From Desulfosporosinus shakirovi (GTDB lineage: Bacteria; Bacillota; Desulfitobacteriia; Desulfitobacteriales; Desulfitobacteriaceae), in assembly GCF_020595055.1 (NCBI RefSeq), contig NZ_JAJDOO010000020.1:22482-86481 (forward strand): 64,000 nucleotides of DNA. Direction: 5' to 3'. The notes beneath the pieces are model-generated. The model worked only from the letters and a program-made list of their open reading frames with translations, searched no databases and was not told where the DNA came from. This document shows positions 18,297-26,852 of this stretch, one piece after another (position 1 is the stretch's first letter; each line of letters begins with the position of its first letter). The translations under genes and the position numbers were made by a program.

Positions 18297-19598
18297 TTAT
18301 AAAGGCCAGATCATCGGTACAACCAGAATTATTATGATAAAACTAACGACTTGAAAAATACCTCCCATTTTCATGTAATCTGTAAATTTGTAGTTACCTG
18401 GTCCTAGTACAATTGTGTTAGGCGGAGTGCCAACGGGAGTCATATAAGCTGCAGCACAAACTGTGGCCAGCCCCATCAACAATGGCAGTGGGCTAAATCC
18501 CATACCATTAGCAACAAATATACCAATAGGAGCCATCATAGCAGTTGTAGCAGTATTAGACATCATCTGGGTTAAGAGAACCCCTACCAAACAGAAGGTA
18601 GCAAAGATAACGAATGGACTTTGATCTCCAACATAGTAAATAGCGGTATCTGCAATTAATTTTCCAGCGCCGCTCTTATCTAATCCGGCAGCAAAACCGA
18701 TAGCCCCCCCTAAAACGAAGAAGGTATTCCAGTCAGTTAATTCATACAATCTCTTAATTGACATAGTGCGGAGAACAACGGTTAACATAGCACCTGTAAT
18801 AGCGACAGTGCCAAGAGTGAAGCTAAACGACTTGTTAGTTTCAAATTGAGGCTGTAATATAAATCCAAGAATACAAAAAGCTAAAACTCCTCCTGCCAGC
18901 CACATCTTGTTTTTTGGACGTTCTACATGTTCAATGACTACATCTATCTGAGCTTTAGCTTCCTCTTCTATTTCGTTTTTCCACATCTTCTTAGCCAAGG
19001 TTTGACCTATCGTCATGGTGTAAAGAATAAGCGCAACACATACAGGCAGACCGACATAGCCCCATTCAAAAAAGCCAAACGTAGGTAGTTTTAAACTGAT
19101 CATTAAGCCATGAACGATTACGGGTGGAGTAGAACCTACTAGTGTTAACATACCACCAGTGGTAGCCGCGAAAGCAAGGGGCATGAGCAATTTTTTGGAG
19201 CTAACCAGACCATTTGATTTAGCGGAAATTGCTTGAATTATAGGCGTAAACGTTGCTGTGGTTGAAGTGTTGTTCAGAAAAGCGGACATAAGCATGGCCA
19301 GAGGATAAACAATTAAGATAATTTTCTTCTCTGATGCGCCAATGAATTTAATGATACTACGACCCATTTCATTAGCCAGGCCAGTTTCAAACAAGGCTGC
19401 ACCAACCATAACCATACCGATAACCAACCAAAGTGTATCTGCGGCAAATCCCGAGAAGGCTACACTAAATTTAGCAACCTGCAGCCAAACCAAGGCCAGA
19501 CAGCCCAATACTGTAGTTACAGCAATTGGAAGCCATTCTGTAACATAAAAGAAAACAACTATGCCTAAAATAATCAGAGCTATTATAGCAGGACTCAT
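18297..19598 (-). CDS. SLC13/DASS-family carboxylate transporter
   Basis: This 433-residue permease has about 11-12 membrane segments and the two family signature loops, NNTSTTATF near residue 110 and SNTATTAMM near 350, which bind Na+ and the substrate carboxylate. MTPVGTPPNTIVLGPG is also typical of the divalent anion:Na+ symporter family (citrate, succinate, sulfate, dicarboxylates). The ATG at 19598 is preferred to a TTG one codon upstream because of GAGGAGGAG spacing. A sigma-54 promoter lies about 110 bases upstream. Being first in the unit with gctAB suggests it imports the acid that the transferase activates. Confidence 0.85.
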   Translation of the reverse strand: MSPAIIALIILGIVVFFYVTEWLPIAVTTVLGCLALVWLQVAKFSVAFSGFAADTLWLVIGMVMVGAALFETGLANEMGRSIIKFIGASEKKIILIVYPLAMLMSAFLNNTSTTATFTPIIQAISAKSNGLVSSKKLLMPLAFAATTGGMLTLVGSTPPVIVHGLMISLKLPTFGFFEWGYVGLPVCVALILYTMTIGQTLAKKMWKNEIEEEAKAQIDVVIEHVERPKNKMWLAGGVLAFCILGFILQPQFETNKSFSFTLGTVAITGAMLTVVLRTMSIKRLYELTDWNTFFVLGGAIGFAAGLDKSGAGKLIADTAIYYVGDQSPFVIFATFCLVGVLLTQMMSNTATTAMMAPIGIFVANGMGFSPLPLLMGLATVCAAAYMTPVGTPPNTIVLGPGNYKFTDYMKMGGIFQVVSFIIIILVVPMIWPL

Positions 19599-19707
19599 CA
19601 ATACTCCTCCTCATATTATGTAGTTTTATGATCTAAACCTGAGCTTACCTTATTGCCCTTCACCTCCTGAAGCTAAATTATTTATTCTTAGGAATATTCT
19701 GTATTAA

Positions 19708-19723
19708 TGCAAAATTTATGCCA
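19708..19723 (-). promoter_or_regulatory. Sigma-54 (-24/-12) promoter of the transporter-gctAB unit
   Basis: On the minus strand it reads TGGCAT-N5-TTGCA, matching the -24/-12 consensus with correct spacing. It lies about 110 bases before the transporter start. A 24-bp element shared with the gcd region lies about 290 bases further upstream. Confidence 0.8.
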
Positions 19724-20012
19724 GCCTAAATTAGTATTTTGAGTTGGCCCTTAACATTTCTAATTAAGTTAACATTATATCAATCATTAATTACTATTAT
19801 AGTAGATATTTTGATTATTATAAATATTTTGTTAAATTTTATTTTTTGGTGTAATGCACCTTCTAGGTATTAGATAGTAATTAAAAATCAAATTTAAATG
19901 TAATTTCTAACTAATCTGATAATTTTGATAATTTTACGCTTTATTTTTTATTTATCTTGAAACAACTTACCAATTTAATACATATTAACCGTTTTAGGTA
20001 AGAAAAACTGAT

Positions 20013-20036
20013 AACTGTTGTGTTTTCAGTACACAT
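20013..20036 (-). promoter_or_regulatory. Candidate upstream activator site, copy 1
   Basis: This 24-bp sequence is identical, on the opposite strand, to 39141-39164. It contains TGTGT-N7-ACACA dyad symmetry. In each place it points toward a sigma-54 promoter 290-420 bases downstream, as expected for an enhancer bound by a sigma-54 activator. Confidence 0.6.
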
Positions 20037-20100
20037 TTCTAAGCAACAATGTACAACGTATACAGAAATTTTATGATTCTATAAATAGGCTTTATACGAA

Positions 20101-20400
20101 GAGGTTCGGCTAAGGCGGTAACCATTGTTGCGTTGCAGAGATAGGCTTTCCATGGCCCGAATAGGACGTTCTAGAATGGAGCGCCGCAAGGATATAGCAG
20201 GGCACCATGACGGCCGAGTGTCCCAGTATTTGTTGAGCTTCATGAAACACCATTATGGATAGAAAATTAAATTCCTGTGGATAAATGGCTACCACGGAAG
20301 TAATTTGAATTGTGAAAAATTTCTGCGAATGGGCATCGAAAATATTGTAAATTATATTGAAGTGGTATATCCTAAGGGGTAGGAAGCTACTTAATATGCA
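20101..20400 (+). other. Possible gene remnant in a long intergenic region
   Basis: The 966-base gap 19602-20567 is mostly A/T-rich regulatory DNA, but 20150-20385 read on the + strand gives protein-like stretches broken by stops (for example GHHDGRVSQYLLSFMKHHYG and WINGYHGSNLNCEKFLRMG). I cannot name the family, and no start or ribosome site is seen. It is best described as a likely decayed gene. Confidence 0.3.
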
Positions 20401-20439
20401 TAAACGCAAGGGATCGCTTGGGTATTCTAAATGCAAAGA

Positions 20440-20470
20440 AATTACTTGATATCAGAGATATCAAGTAATT
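20440..20470. promoter_or_regulatory. Perfect 14-bp inverted repeat upstream of a crotonase gene
   Basis: AATTACTTGATATC and its exact complement flank a three-base AGA loop, about 100 bases before the gene at 20568. It lacks a following T run, so it may be an operator or an RNA leader hairpin rather than a terminator. Confidence 0.5.
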
Positions 20471-20567
20471 AATAGCGATTAAGCTATCTTGGATATGCCA
20501 AATTGCTTAATAATGCAATTTAGCATAATATTCTATAGAGCAAAAAAATATTGAGGAGTGTAAAGCG

Positions 20568-21443
20568 ATGGCAAGACGAGAATGTTTGAAGTTCATAAAA
20601 ACCCCTCAAGAGGACAACAATAACCATTTGCTTTATCAAAAAGATGGCTTTTTGGCAAGGATCATCCTGAACAGACCAGAGAAATATAATGCCTTTTCCT
20701 TACCAATGATTCGAAAATGGGCTGAAGCACTACAGGATGCTCAAGAAGATCCTAATATAAGGGTTATCGTAGTGACTGCCAAGGGCAAGGCTTTTTCAAC
20801 CGGCGGTGACGTTGAAGCTATGTTAAAAGGAAAAGGATTTGTCGGCTGTGATGATCAGAGTGAAGCCTGGGGTGATAAAGCCATTGACCGTAAACGAGCT
20901 TTGACAAACCATATTCATAAAATTGCTCTAACTTTAGAAATGATGGATAAGCCTGTTATTTGTGGTATTAATGGAATCGCAATAGGGGCAGGCCTTGATA
21001 TGGCGTTAATGTGCGATATTAGGGTAGCCGCAGAAGATGTTCAACTTTCTGCAGGTTATGTGAAAGCAGGAATCGTGCCTGGTGATGGTGGTGCTTTCTA
21101 TTTACCGCGTTTAGTTGGAATTGCAAAAGCTTTAGAAATCTTATGGACGGGAGATTATATTTCTGCTCATGAGGCTAAAGAAATAGGTATGATTAACAAA
21201 GTGGTTCCTGCTCTGGAATTAGAACAGGCCACTTTAGAGTTGGCAAGAAAAATTGCCGACTCTCCTCCGGTATGCGTTCAAATGATTAAGCGGGCAGTTT
21301 ATTCGGCACAACGAACTAACGATTTGCGGACAGCTTTAGATCTGATTTCTTCACAAATGGCTATTGTATCCGAGATGTCCGATCATAAAGAGGGATTAAA
21401 TGCCATTATTGAAAAGCGTAAACCGATTTTTACCGGCCAATAA
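20568..21443 (+). CDS. Crotonase-superfamily protein without the hydratase glutamates
   Basis: This 291-residue enoyl-CoA hydratase/isomerase family protein has the oxyanion-hole segments FSTGGDVEAM and INGIAIGAGLDMALMCD. The two glutamates that activate water in true enoyl-CoA hydratases are replaced: GGGCEL becomes GAGLDM (Asp) and GQPE becomes AGYV (Tyr). An Asp occurs in GIVPGDGG. This points to an isomerase, hydrolase or lyase of the superfamily rather than a crotonase. It is followed after 12 bases by a sigma-54-type regulator and lies divergent from the transporter-gctAB unit. Confidence 0.82.
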   Translation: MARRECLKFIKTPQEDNNNHLLYQKDGFLARIILNRPEKYNAFSLPMIRKWAEALQDAQEDPNIRVIVVTAKGKAFSTGGDVEAMLKGKGFVGCDDQSEAWGDKAIDRKRALTNHIHKIALTLEMMDKPVICGINGIAIGAGLDMALMCDIRVAAEDVQLSAGYVKAGIVPGDGGAFYLPRLVGIAKALEILWTGDYISAHEAKEIGMINKVVPALELEQATLELARKIADSPPVCVQMIKRAVYSAQRTNDLRTALDLISSQMAIVSEMSDHKEGLNAIIEKRKPIFTGQ

Positions 21444-21469
21444 ATTCATCTAGGTTGGAGGGAAATAGT

Positions 21470-23560
21470 TTGTTGAGTGTGGGGCAAGTAATGTCACGAC
21501 TTTCCATATGTCTCTATAACTATCATACTATCGGGGACGCGATGACTATAATGATAGAAAAAGAAGTTGCTGGCTTGCCCTTTCTTAATGAACAAGGTTA
21601 TCTGCTAGGTATGGTCACTAAAAACCAGATTATAGAAAAAGGTATAGAAAACTATGTTGCCGGAGATAAGGCCGCAGATTACCTTACGAATCGCTTCCTC
21701 CCCTTAAATGAAGATGCGTTATTAGAGGATGTTTGGAATTTACCTTTTGATATATACCCGGTGTTAAATAACATGGAAGAACTTATTGGCATAGTATCTA
21801 AATATTCCTTATTACAAGGGTATTTTCTGGAGGTTCGATCACGCAGTCAAGAGCTAGAGGCGGTCTTTAACTCGGCGCATAATGGTATTTTATCGATCAA
21901 TAAACAGGGAATTATTACATCCCTCAACCCAGCGGCAGAAAAACCAACCCGTACAACTAAAGAGGAAGCTGTCGGACGTTTTTTAAACGATATTATTATC
22001 CCTACAGGCCTCCTGGAGGTCCTTCGTAACGGAATACCTGAATATGGGGCGAAATTTCAAGTGGGTCGCAGACTGTATATCTCCAATCGGACACCAATTA
22101 TGAAAGATGGAGAAGTAGTAGGAGCTGTAGGAGTTTTCCAAGATGTTTCTGAGATAGAAAAGGTTTTACAGGAACTGCAAAGTGTAAAGCAACTCAATGA
22201 AGAACTCCAGACAATTATTGCCTCCTCTTATGATGGGCTAATCATTTGTAACGGACAGGGTGATATTCTTCGCTGCAATCCTGCAGTGGGGAGGATACTA
22301 GAAGCTCCATGGGAAAGGTTAGTGGGAAGACCCTTTAAAGAGCTTGTGGATAAAGGCATCTTTAAAAACAACATCATACAGTTAGTTAAGAAACAGGGCG
22401 GCTTTATCAGTATCTTAGAAAGGCCTTTTACTAAACATTCACTGGTTATCACAGCTAACCCGGTCTTTAGTGAAGAAGAGGAAATTGTAAAGATTGTTAT
22501 TAATATAAGAGATATGACTGAGTTAGAATTTTTGCGGGAAGCACTTGAAGAGAGTAAACAACTTTCTGAAAAATATGAGTCGCAGATCGCTTTGATGCGG
22601 AATCATAAAGAAATCGGTACTGAATTGAGATACTGTTCCATTATCATGAACAATGTTTTGGATCTGGCGTATAGGGTAAGTCAAGTCGACTCGCCGGTGG
22701 TACTAGTCGGAGAACAAGGGGTAGGAAAGGAGGAAATTGCCAGATCGATACATTTCCAAAGCAAACGAAGCAAAGGGCCTTTTTACAAAATTAATTGTGG
22801 TTCAGTTCCAGAACATCTTTTGGAAATTGAGCTATTTGGTGAAGGGACCTTTAATGGCAGAAATATCGGAAAACCAGGGGGGTTAGAATTAGCTAACCAA
22901 GGGAGTGTTTACTTAGAGAATATAGGTAACATGCCCCTAAACTTACAAGGGCGTCTTGTGCGTGTTCTTCAAGATAAGATGTTGCAGGCAACCGGTGAAA
23001 AGGATAGGAAATCCATAGATATTAGAATTTTGTCGGGCACGGAGAAACCTTTAAAAAAGTTAGTTGAAAAAGGACTCTTTCGCTCAGATCTTTTCTATAC
23101 TCTAAATATCGTGCCCATTAAAGTTCCTGCTCTAAGAGAGCGGAAAGAGGACCTTATTCCCCTTGTTCTTTTTAACCTAGAGCAAAATAATAAGCGTCAT
23201 GGGTTTGAGAAGGTTTTTTCTCCGGAAGCTGTTCAGTTAATATTAGATTATCCTTGGCTGGGAAATGTTCGAGAGATGGCGAATGTGGTTGAGAGGCTGG
23301 CAGTTACAGCAAATGAAAAGGTTATCTCTGCCGAAGAAGTCGATGAGGTACTTTATGAAAAGGAACAGAGCCCTCTTAAGACAGTCACAGTGACCGGAGT
23401 TGTTCCACTTAAGGAAGCCATTATTGATTTAGAACAACAACTTCTCAGTTTAGCTATGAAACTTCACGGAACTACAGTTAAAGCTGCTGAGGCTTTAGGC
23501 GTTAATCAGTCCACGGTAGTACGAAAGCTGCAGAAATTGAAAAATAACCATGGAGGTTAA
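21470..23560 (+). CDS. CBS-PAS-PAS-AAA+ regulator with a degenerate sigma-54 core
   Basis: This protein of about 696 residues starts at TTG (21470 or 21473) behind GGAGGG. The order is a CBS pair (about 5-120), PAS (about 130-235), PAS (about 245-350), AAA+ core and a C-terminal Fis/HTH helix pair (AAEALGVNQSTVVRKL). Walker A (GEQGVGKE) is kept. The sigma-54 contact loop GAFTGA is replaced by EGTFNGRN and Walker B reads VYLENIG instead of LDEIG. It probably cannot drive sigma-54 open-complex formation and may act as a repressor, a sensor partner or a sigma-70 regulator. It resembles the intact activator at 31254-33356. Confidence 0.85.
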   Translation: MLSVGQVMSRLSICLYNYHTIGDAMTIMIEKEVAGLPFLNEQGYLLGMVTKNQIIEKGIENYVAGDKAADYLTNRFLPLNEDALLEDVWNLPFDIYPVLNNMEELIGIVSKYSLLQGYFLEVRSRSQELEAVFNSAHNGILSINKQGIITSLNPAAEKPTRTTKEEAVGRFLNDIIIPTGLLEVLRNGIPEYGAKFQVGRRLYISNRTPIMKDGEVVGAVGVFQDVSEIEKVLQELQSVKQLNEELQTIIASSYDGLIICNGQGDILRCNPAVGRILEAPWERLVGRPFKELVDKGIFKNNIIQLVKKQGGFISILERPFTKHSLVITANPVFSEEEEIVKIVINIRDMTELEFLREALEESKQLSEKYESQIALMRNHKEIGTELRYCSIIMNNVLDLAYRVSQVDSPVVLVGEQGVGKEEIARSIHFQSKRSKGPFYKINCGSVPEHLLEIELFGEGTFNGRNIGKPGGLELANQGSVYLENIGNMPLNLQGRLVRVLQDKMLQATGEKDRKSIDIRILSGTEKPLKKLVEKGLFRSDLFYTLNIVPIKVPALRERKEDLIPLVLFNLEQNNKRHGFEKVFSPEAVQLILDYPWLGNVREMANVVERLAVTANEKVISAEEVDEVLYEKEQSPLKTVTVTGVVPLKEAIIDLEQQLLSLAMKLHGTTVKAAEALGVNQSTVVRKLQKLKNNHGG

Positions 23561-23579
23561 TGAAAGAGGAGGTCAAGTT

Positions 23580-24398
23580 ATGGTTAAGAAAATTAATGCC
23601 ATGTATTTTAGTGCCACGGATACTACTAAAAGAATAGTATCCACAATTGCAGAGAAAATATCAGAGAACCTTGGCAAGGGAAGAACTGTAAATAATATTG
23701 ATTTTACTCTGCCTGGTGTTAGAGAAGAACCAGTGTCTTTTACAAAAGAAGATATCGTTATTTTAGGAGTTCCAGTCTATGCGGGAAGAGTTCCTAATGT
23801 ACTATTAAAATATTTAAACTCTATTAGTGGTAATAATGCATTAGCCATTCCTGTAGTTGTATATGGAAACAGAAATTATGACGATGCATTAATAGAACTA
23901 AAAGATATCCTGGAACTTAACGGTTTTAAAGTTATTGCCGCTGGTGCGTTTATTGGGGAACACTCATTTTCGAAAATTCTGGCCAAAGATAGACCCGATG
24001 AAAAAGATATGTCAATAGCATGTTATTTTGCTAATCAAATATATGCAAAAATAACAAATGAAGATGATTTTATAATTGTTAATGTAAAGGGAAATACGCC
24101 TTATCGAAAATATTATATGCCTAAAAATAAAGATGGCAGCCCTGTTGACATTAGAAAGGTTGCTCCAAAAACAAATAGTAGTTGTACTGATTGTAAACTT
24201 TGCGTTGATGTCTGTCCTATGGGCTCCATTGATTATGAAGATGTTTCTAAATTAAATGGAATTTGTATTAAATGTGGTGCTTGTATTAAAAAATGTCCTT
24301 CTCAAGCAAAATTTTATGATAATGAAGATTATTTAAGACATAAATATGAGTTGGAAATTGAGTTTGCTTCTCGAAGCGAACCTGAATTATTTGTTTAA
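23580..24398 (+). CDS. EFR1-type ferredoxin with flavodoxin-like domain
   Basis: This 272-residue protein combines an N-terminal flavodoxin-like domain (YFSATDTTKRIV, VPVYAGRVP) with a C-terminal pair of [4Fe-4S] motifs, CTDCKLCVDVCP near residue 202 and CIKCGACIKKCP near 231. The ATG at 23580 behind AGAGGAGG is preferred to one 30 bases earlier. EFR1-family proteins are flavin/iron-sulfur electron carriers of anaerobes. Next to acyl-CoA genes it could carry electrons to or from ferredoxin, but no partner is shown. The 24399-24580 gap contains no gene. Confidence 0.85.
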   Translation: MVKKINAMYFSATDTTKRIVSTIAEKISENLGKGRTVNNIDFTLPGVREEPVSFTKEDIVILGVPVYAGRVPNVLLKYLNSISGNNALAIPVVVYGNRNYDDALIELKDILELNGFKVIAAGAFIGEHSFSKILAKDRPDEKDMSIACYFANQIYAKITNEDDFIIVNVKGNTPYRKYYMPKNKDGSPVDIRKVAPKTNSSCTDCKLCVDVCPMGSIDYEDVSKLNGICIKCGACIKKCPSQAKFYDNEDYLRHKYELEIEFASRSEPELFV

Positions 24399-24580
24399 AG
24401 TATCTTTAATGCAAGAGATGGACTGACCCAAATGGAGTATTTGTAAGATATACCCTACTGTGAAGTGTTCATAGTAATGATAGAGGTGTCACAAGCAAAG
24501 CAGGCCAGAATCATAGTCAAGATGATAATGCTAGAGACTGTTATATGAATTTAAAAAGTTATATTAGGAGATGATACATA

Positions 24581-24979
24581 GTGGTGCAAGTTGCCGACCT
24601 GGAATCAGGTAACTTCTGGAAACATATTGGCATGACAACTGTTGTTGGTGTTGATGGAAAAACTCGAATACAATTACCGGTCAATGAGAACTTGAAACAG
24701 TTTTATGGAAATCTGCATGGAGGGGTTATTGCAGCTTTGATCGATTCAGCTATTGCTGTGGCGGTCAACCAACAATTAGACCCTGGAGAAGGCGCTTCGA
24801 CTGTGGAAATTAAAATAAACTATTTGCGTCCAATAAGCGAAGGCACTCTCTGGGGTGAAGGCATGGTTATTCAAAAAGGCAAAAAAATTGTGGTTGCCCA
24901 AGGTGAGATTAAGGATGATGCAGGCAAAAAACTGGCCATAGGTACCGCTACATTTATGGTCTATCAAATGGTTCGTTAA
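24581..24979 (+). CDS. PaaI-type hotdog thioesterase
   Basis: This 132-residue protein has the PaaI/4HBT hotdog fold signature NLHGGVIAALIDSAIAVAV near residue 46, where the HGG and following acidic residue form the active site, and VEIKINYLRPISEGTLW after it. The family hydrolyses acyl- or aroyl-CoA esters, often to release CoA from dead-end thioesters. The start is a GTG behind TAGGAG. It may serve the acyl-CoA pathways of this region; the substrate is unknown. Confidence 0.85.
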   Translation: MVQVADLESGNFWKHIGMTTVVGVDGKTRIQLPVNENLKQFYGNLHGGVIAALIDSAIAVAVNQQLDPGEGASTVEIKINYLRPISEGTLWGEGMVIQKGKKIVVAQGEIKDDAGKKLAIGTATFMVYQMVR

Positions 24980-25017
24980 CACATCAGCGGTACTGTGTGA
25001 TGGAAGTGACAAGGGGA

Positions 25018-25045
25018 CAAGTGACTTCCCTCTGTCACTTTTATA
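25018..25045 (+). terminator. Weak terminator before birA
   Basis: AAGTGAC and GTCACTT form a 7-bp stem with an eight-base loop, followed by TTTAT. It lies 22 bases before the birA start. Confidence 0.45.
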
Positions 25046-25066
25046 CAATTTAAGGGGATGTTAATA

Positions 25067-26050
25067 ATGACTTTGCGTGAGGCAGTGTTGCAGGCGTTAA
25101 AGGAGAAAGCTGGAGAATGGCTTTCAGGAGAAACGTTGAGTGAAAGCCTCAATGTTTCTCGGACAACGGTCTGGAATCAGATCAAAGCTCTACTAGCCGA
25201 GGGATATGAAGTGGACTCATCCCCTAAAAAGGGATACAGGCTTAGTTCTCCTCCAGATATCCTGTCGCCTGAAGAAGTGTGCCCCAGACTAACTTGTGAA
25301 GTGTTTGGTCAGACCAACTATTTATATTACCAAGAAATTGATTCGACTAATACCCGAGCCCGAGCCCTTGCATCTGCGGGATACCCAGAGGGCACAGTTG
25401 TAGTGGCGGATATGCAGACGGCGGGTAGGGGACGCCGCGGACGGAGTTGGTACTCGCCGAGTGGTAAGGGGATATATATGTCGGTAATTCTGCGACCGAT
25501 CTTGCCTTTAAAAGAAATTTCGAGAATTTCTCTCTTAACTGCAGTGGCAGTGGCGGAAAGCTTGGAAGAGGAATTAAACTTGTCAGCCCGTATTAAGTGG
25601 CCTAATGACATATTAATAAAGGGCAAGAAAGTAGCTGGTATACTGTCAGAAGTAGTAACCGACATGGATGGCATCGAATACATCGTGGTTGGTATAGGAC
25701 TGAATATAAACAATGAGCTTCAGGACTTTCCTAGTGACTTTCGTACTATTGCTACCTCCGCCCATGTCGAAGATGCACGCCCCGTTTCCCGAGTCAAGGT
25801 ACTGCAAGGTCTACTTGCACGCTTGGAAAGCCGTTATTTCGATTTACTGGCAGGTAGTTTTGAGGGAATCCTTCAAAAGGGCAAAAGCCTGTCAGTGGTA
25901 ATCGGGCAAGAACTAAGGTTGGACATGATCAATGGCTTCCTCATGGGTAAGGCTGTCGATATAGATGATAATGGATTTCTCCTGCTTCGTGACCAGTCGG
26001 GCGTTGTCCACACTATAATTTCTGGGGAGATAACAATTTTGCCCTTGTAA
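25067..26050 (+). CDS. birA: Biotin-protein ligase and biotin repressor (BirA)
   Basis: This 327-residue bifunctional BirA starts at the ATG at 25067 behind AAGGGG. Residues 1-60 are a winged helix (LNVSRTTVWNQIKALLAEGY). The ligase domain carries the biotin loop GRGRRGRSWYSPSGKG near residue 118 and KWPNDILIKGKKVAGIL near 176, then a C-terminal SH3-like domain. It makes biotinyl-AMP and attaches biotin to a carrier lysine, here most likely that of GcdC at 41741, and represses biotin genes when biotin is plentiful. A clear BirA operator begins 12 bases after its stop. Confidence 0.94.
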   Translation: MTLREAVLQALKEKAGEWLSGETLSESLNVSRTTVWNQIKALLAEGYEVDSSPKKGYRLSSPPDILSPEEVCPRLTCEVFGQTNYLYYQEIDSTNTRARALASAGYPEGTVVVADMQTAGRGRRGRSWYSPSGKGIYMSVILRPILPLKEISRISLLTAVAVAESLEEELNLSARIKWPNDILIKGKKVAGILSEVVTDMDGIEYIVVGIGLNINNELQDFPSDFRTIATSAHVEDARPVSRVKVLQGLLARLESRYFDLLAGSFEGILQKGKSLSVVIGQELRLDMINGFLMGKAVDIDDNGFLLLRDQSGVVHTIISGEITILPL

Positions 26051-26061
26051 TTTCGACAGAA

Positions 26062-26119
26062 GTATTGTCAACTTAATAAAGAATATTTGGTTGACAATAC
26101 GATTGGAAAATATTATAAT
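26062..26119 (+). promoter_or_regulatory. BirA operator over a consensus promoter for bioY
   Basis: Perfect 11-bp arms GTATTGTCAAC (26062-26072) and GTTGACAATAC (26090-26100) match the BirA operator pattern. The right arm contains a perfect -35 TTGACA (26091-26096), followed after 17 bases by a perfect -10 TATAAT (26114-26119). Bound BirA would directly block RNA polymerase. Confidence 0.9.
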
Positions 26120-26167
26120 AATTTCAGATGCACCGTTGCCCGGAACTAAAGACTTGAAAGAGTTTAA

Positions 26168-26216
26168 GGGGACTTGCGACAGGGAAGGTTTCCTGTCGCA
26201 AGTCCCCTCTCGTTTT
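26168..26216 (+). terminator. Strong hairpin between the BirA promoter and bioY
   Basis: A perfect 16-bp stem (26168-26183 with 26192-26207), rich in G/C, with an eight-base loop, is followed by TCTCGTTTT. It lies downstream of the promoter start point and 84 bases before bioY. It therefore lies in the bioY leader and could be an attenuator as well as the end of birA transcripts. Confidence 0.75.
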
Positions 26217-26299
26217 AACGGGTACATGATAACGGAATGCTAGAGCTTCTAAGAATCTTATCTGTAGAATTAAAAATAGGAAGAGGGAGATAAAAACAG

Positions 26300-26836
26300 A
26301 TGATTAAAACTCAAAATTCCTTGCGGCGTATGGTCTATGCCGCCATGTTTGGAGCCTTGACTGCTATCGGTTCCTTAATAGTCATCCCCCTGCAACCACT
26401 GCCCATTACTCTGCAAACTCTTTTTACAGGCTTAGCCGGTGTCCTTTTGGGTGGATACACGGGTGCATTGAGTCAGATTGTCTATGTCCTTTTGGGTGTA
26501 ATTGGGCTGCCAGTCTTTGCTGGTGGTAAAGCTGGTCTTGGGACGCTAATGGGCCCCACGGGTGGATACCTTATCGGATTTATTGTAGCAGCTTACATTA
26601 TCGGAAAAATTGTGGAAGTCAGGAAGGCACCTGGCTTTGCGTGGATAAGTCTGTCTCTGATCGTGGGTAATTTGGTGATTTATACCTTGGGAGTCGCACA
26701 GCTATCACTAGTGGCGCACTTATCCATACCAAAAGCACTACTCGCAGGTGTAGCTCCTTTTTTGATTGGTGACCTGCTCAAGCTGGTGGCGGCGACCTTG
26801 ATCGCCCTTAAATTACGTAATAAAATTCAAATCTAG
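26300..26836 (+). CDS. bioY: Biotin transporter substrate-binding subunit BioY
   Basis: This 178-residue membrane protein has about six hydrophobic segments and is the S-component of a biotin ECF transporter. LQPLPITLQTLFTGLAGVLLG near residue 31, YVLLGVIGLPVF and GPTGGYLIGF are characteristic BioY segments. The ATG lies behind GAGGGAG. It is first in bioY-ecfA-ecfT, controlled by the BirA operator upstream. Import of biotin fits the biotin-dependent decarboxylase of the same window. Confidence 0.94.
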   Translation: MIKTQNSLRRMVYAAMFGALTAIGSLIVIPLQPLPITLQTLFTGLAGVLLGGYTGALSQIVYVLLGVIGLPVFAGGKAGLGTLMGPTGGYLIGFIVAAYIIGKIVEVRKAPGFAWISLSLIVGNLVIYTLGVAQLSLVAHLSIPKALLAGVAPFLIGDLLKLVAATLIALKLRNKIQI

Positions 26837-26852
26837 GGGGACCATTAAAAAT

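Noticed and set aside
20484..20504. Sigma-54 promoter before the crotonase-family gene
   Set aside because: TTGGATATGCC...TTGC has the wrong spacing (two extra bases) and lacks TGGCA.
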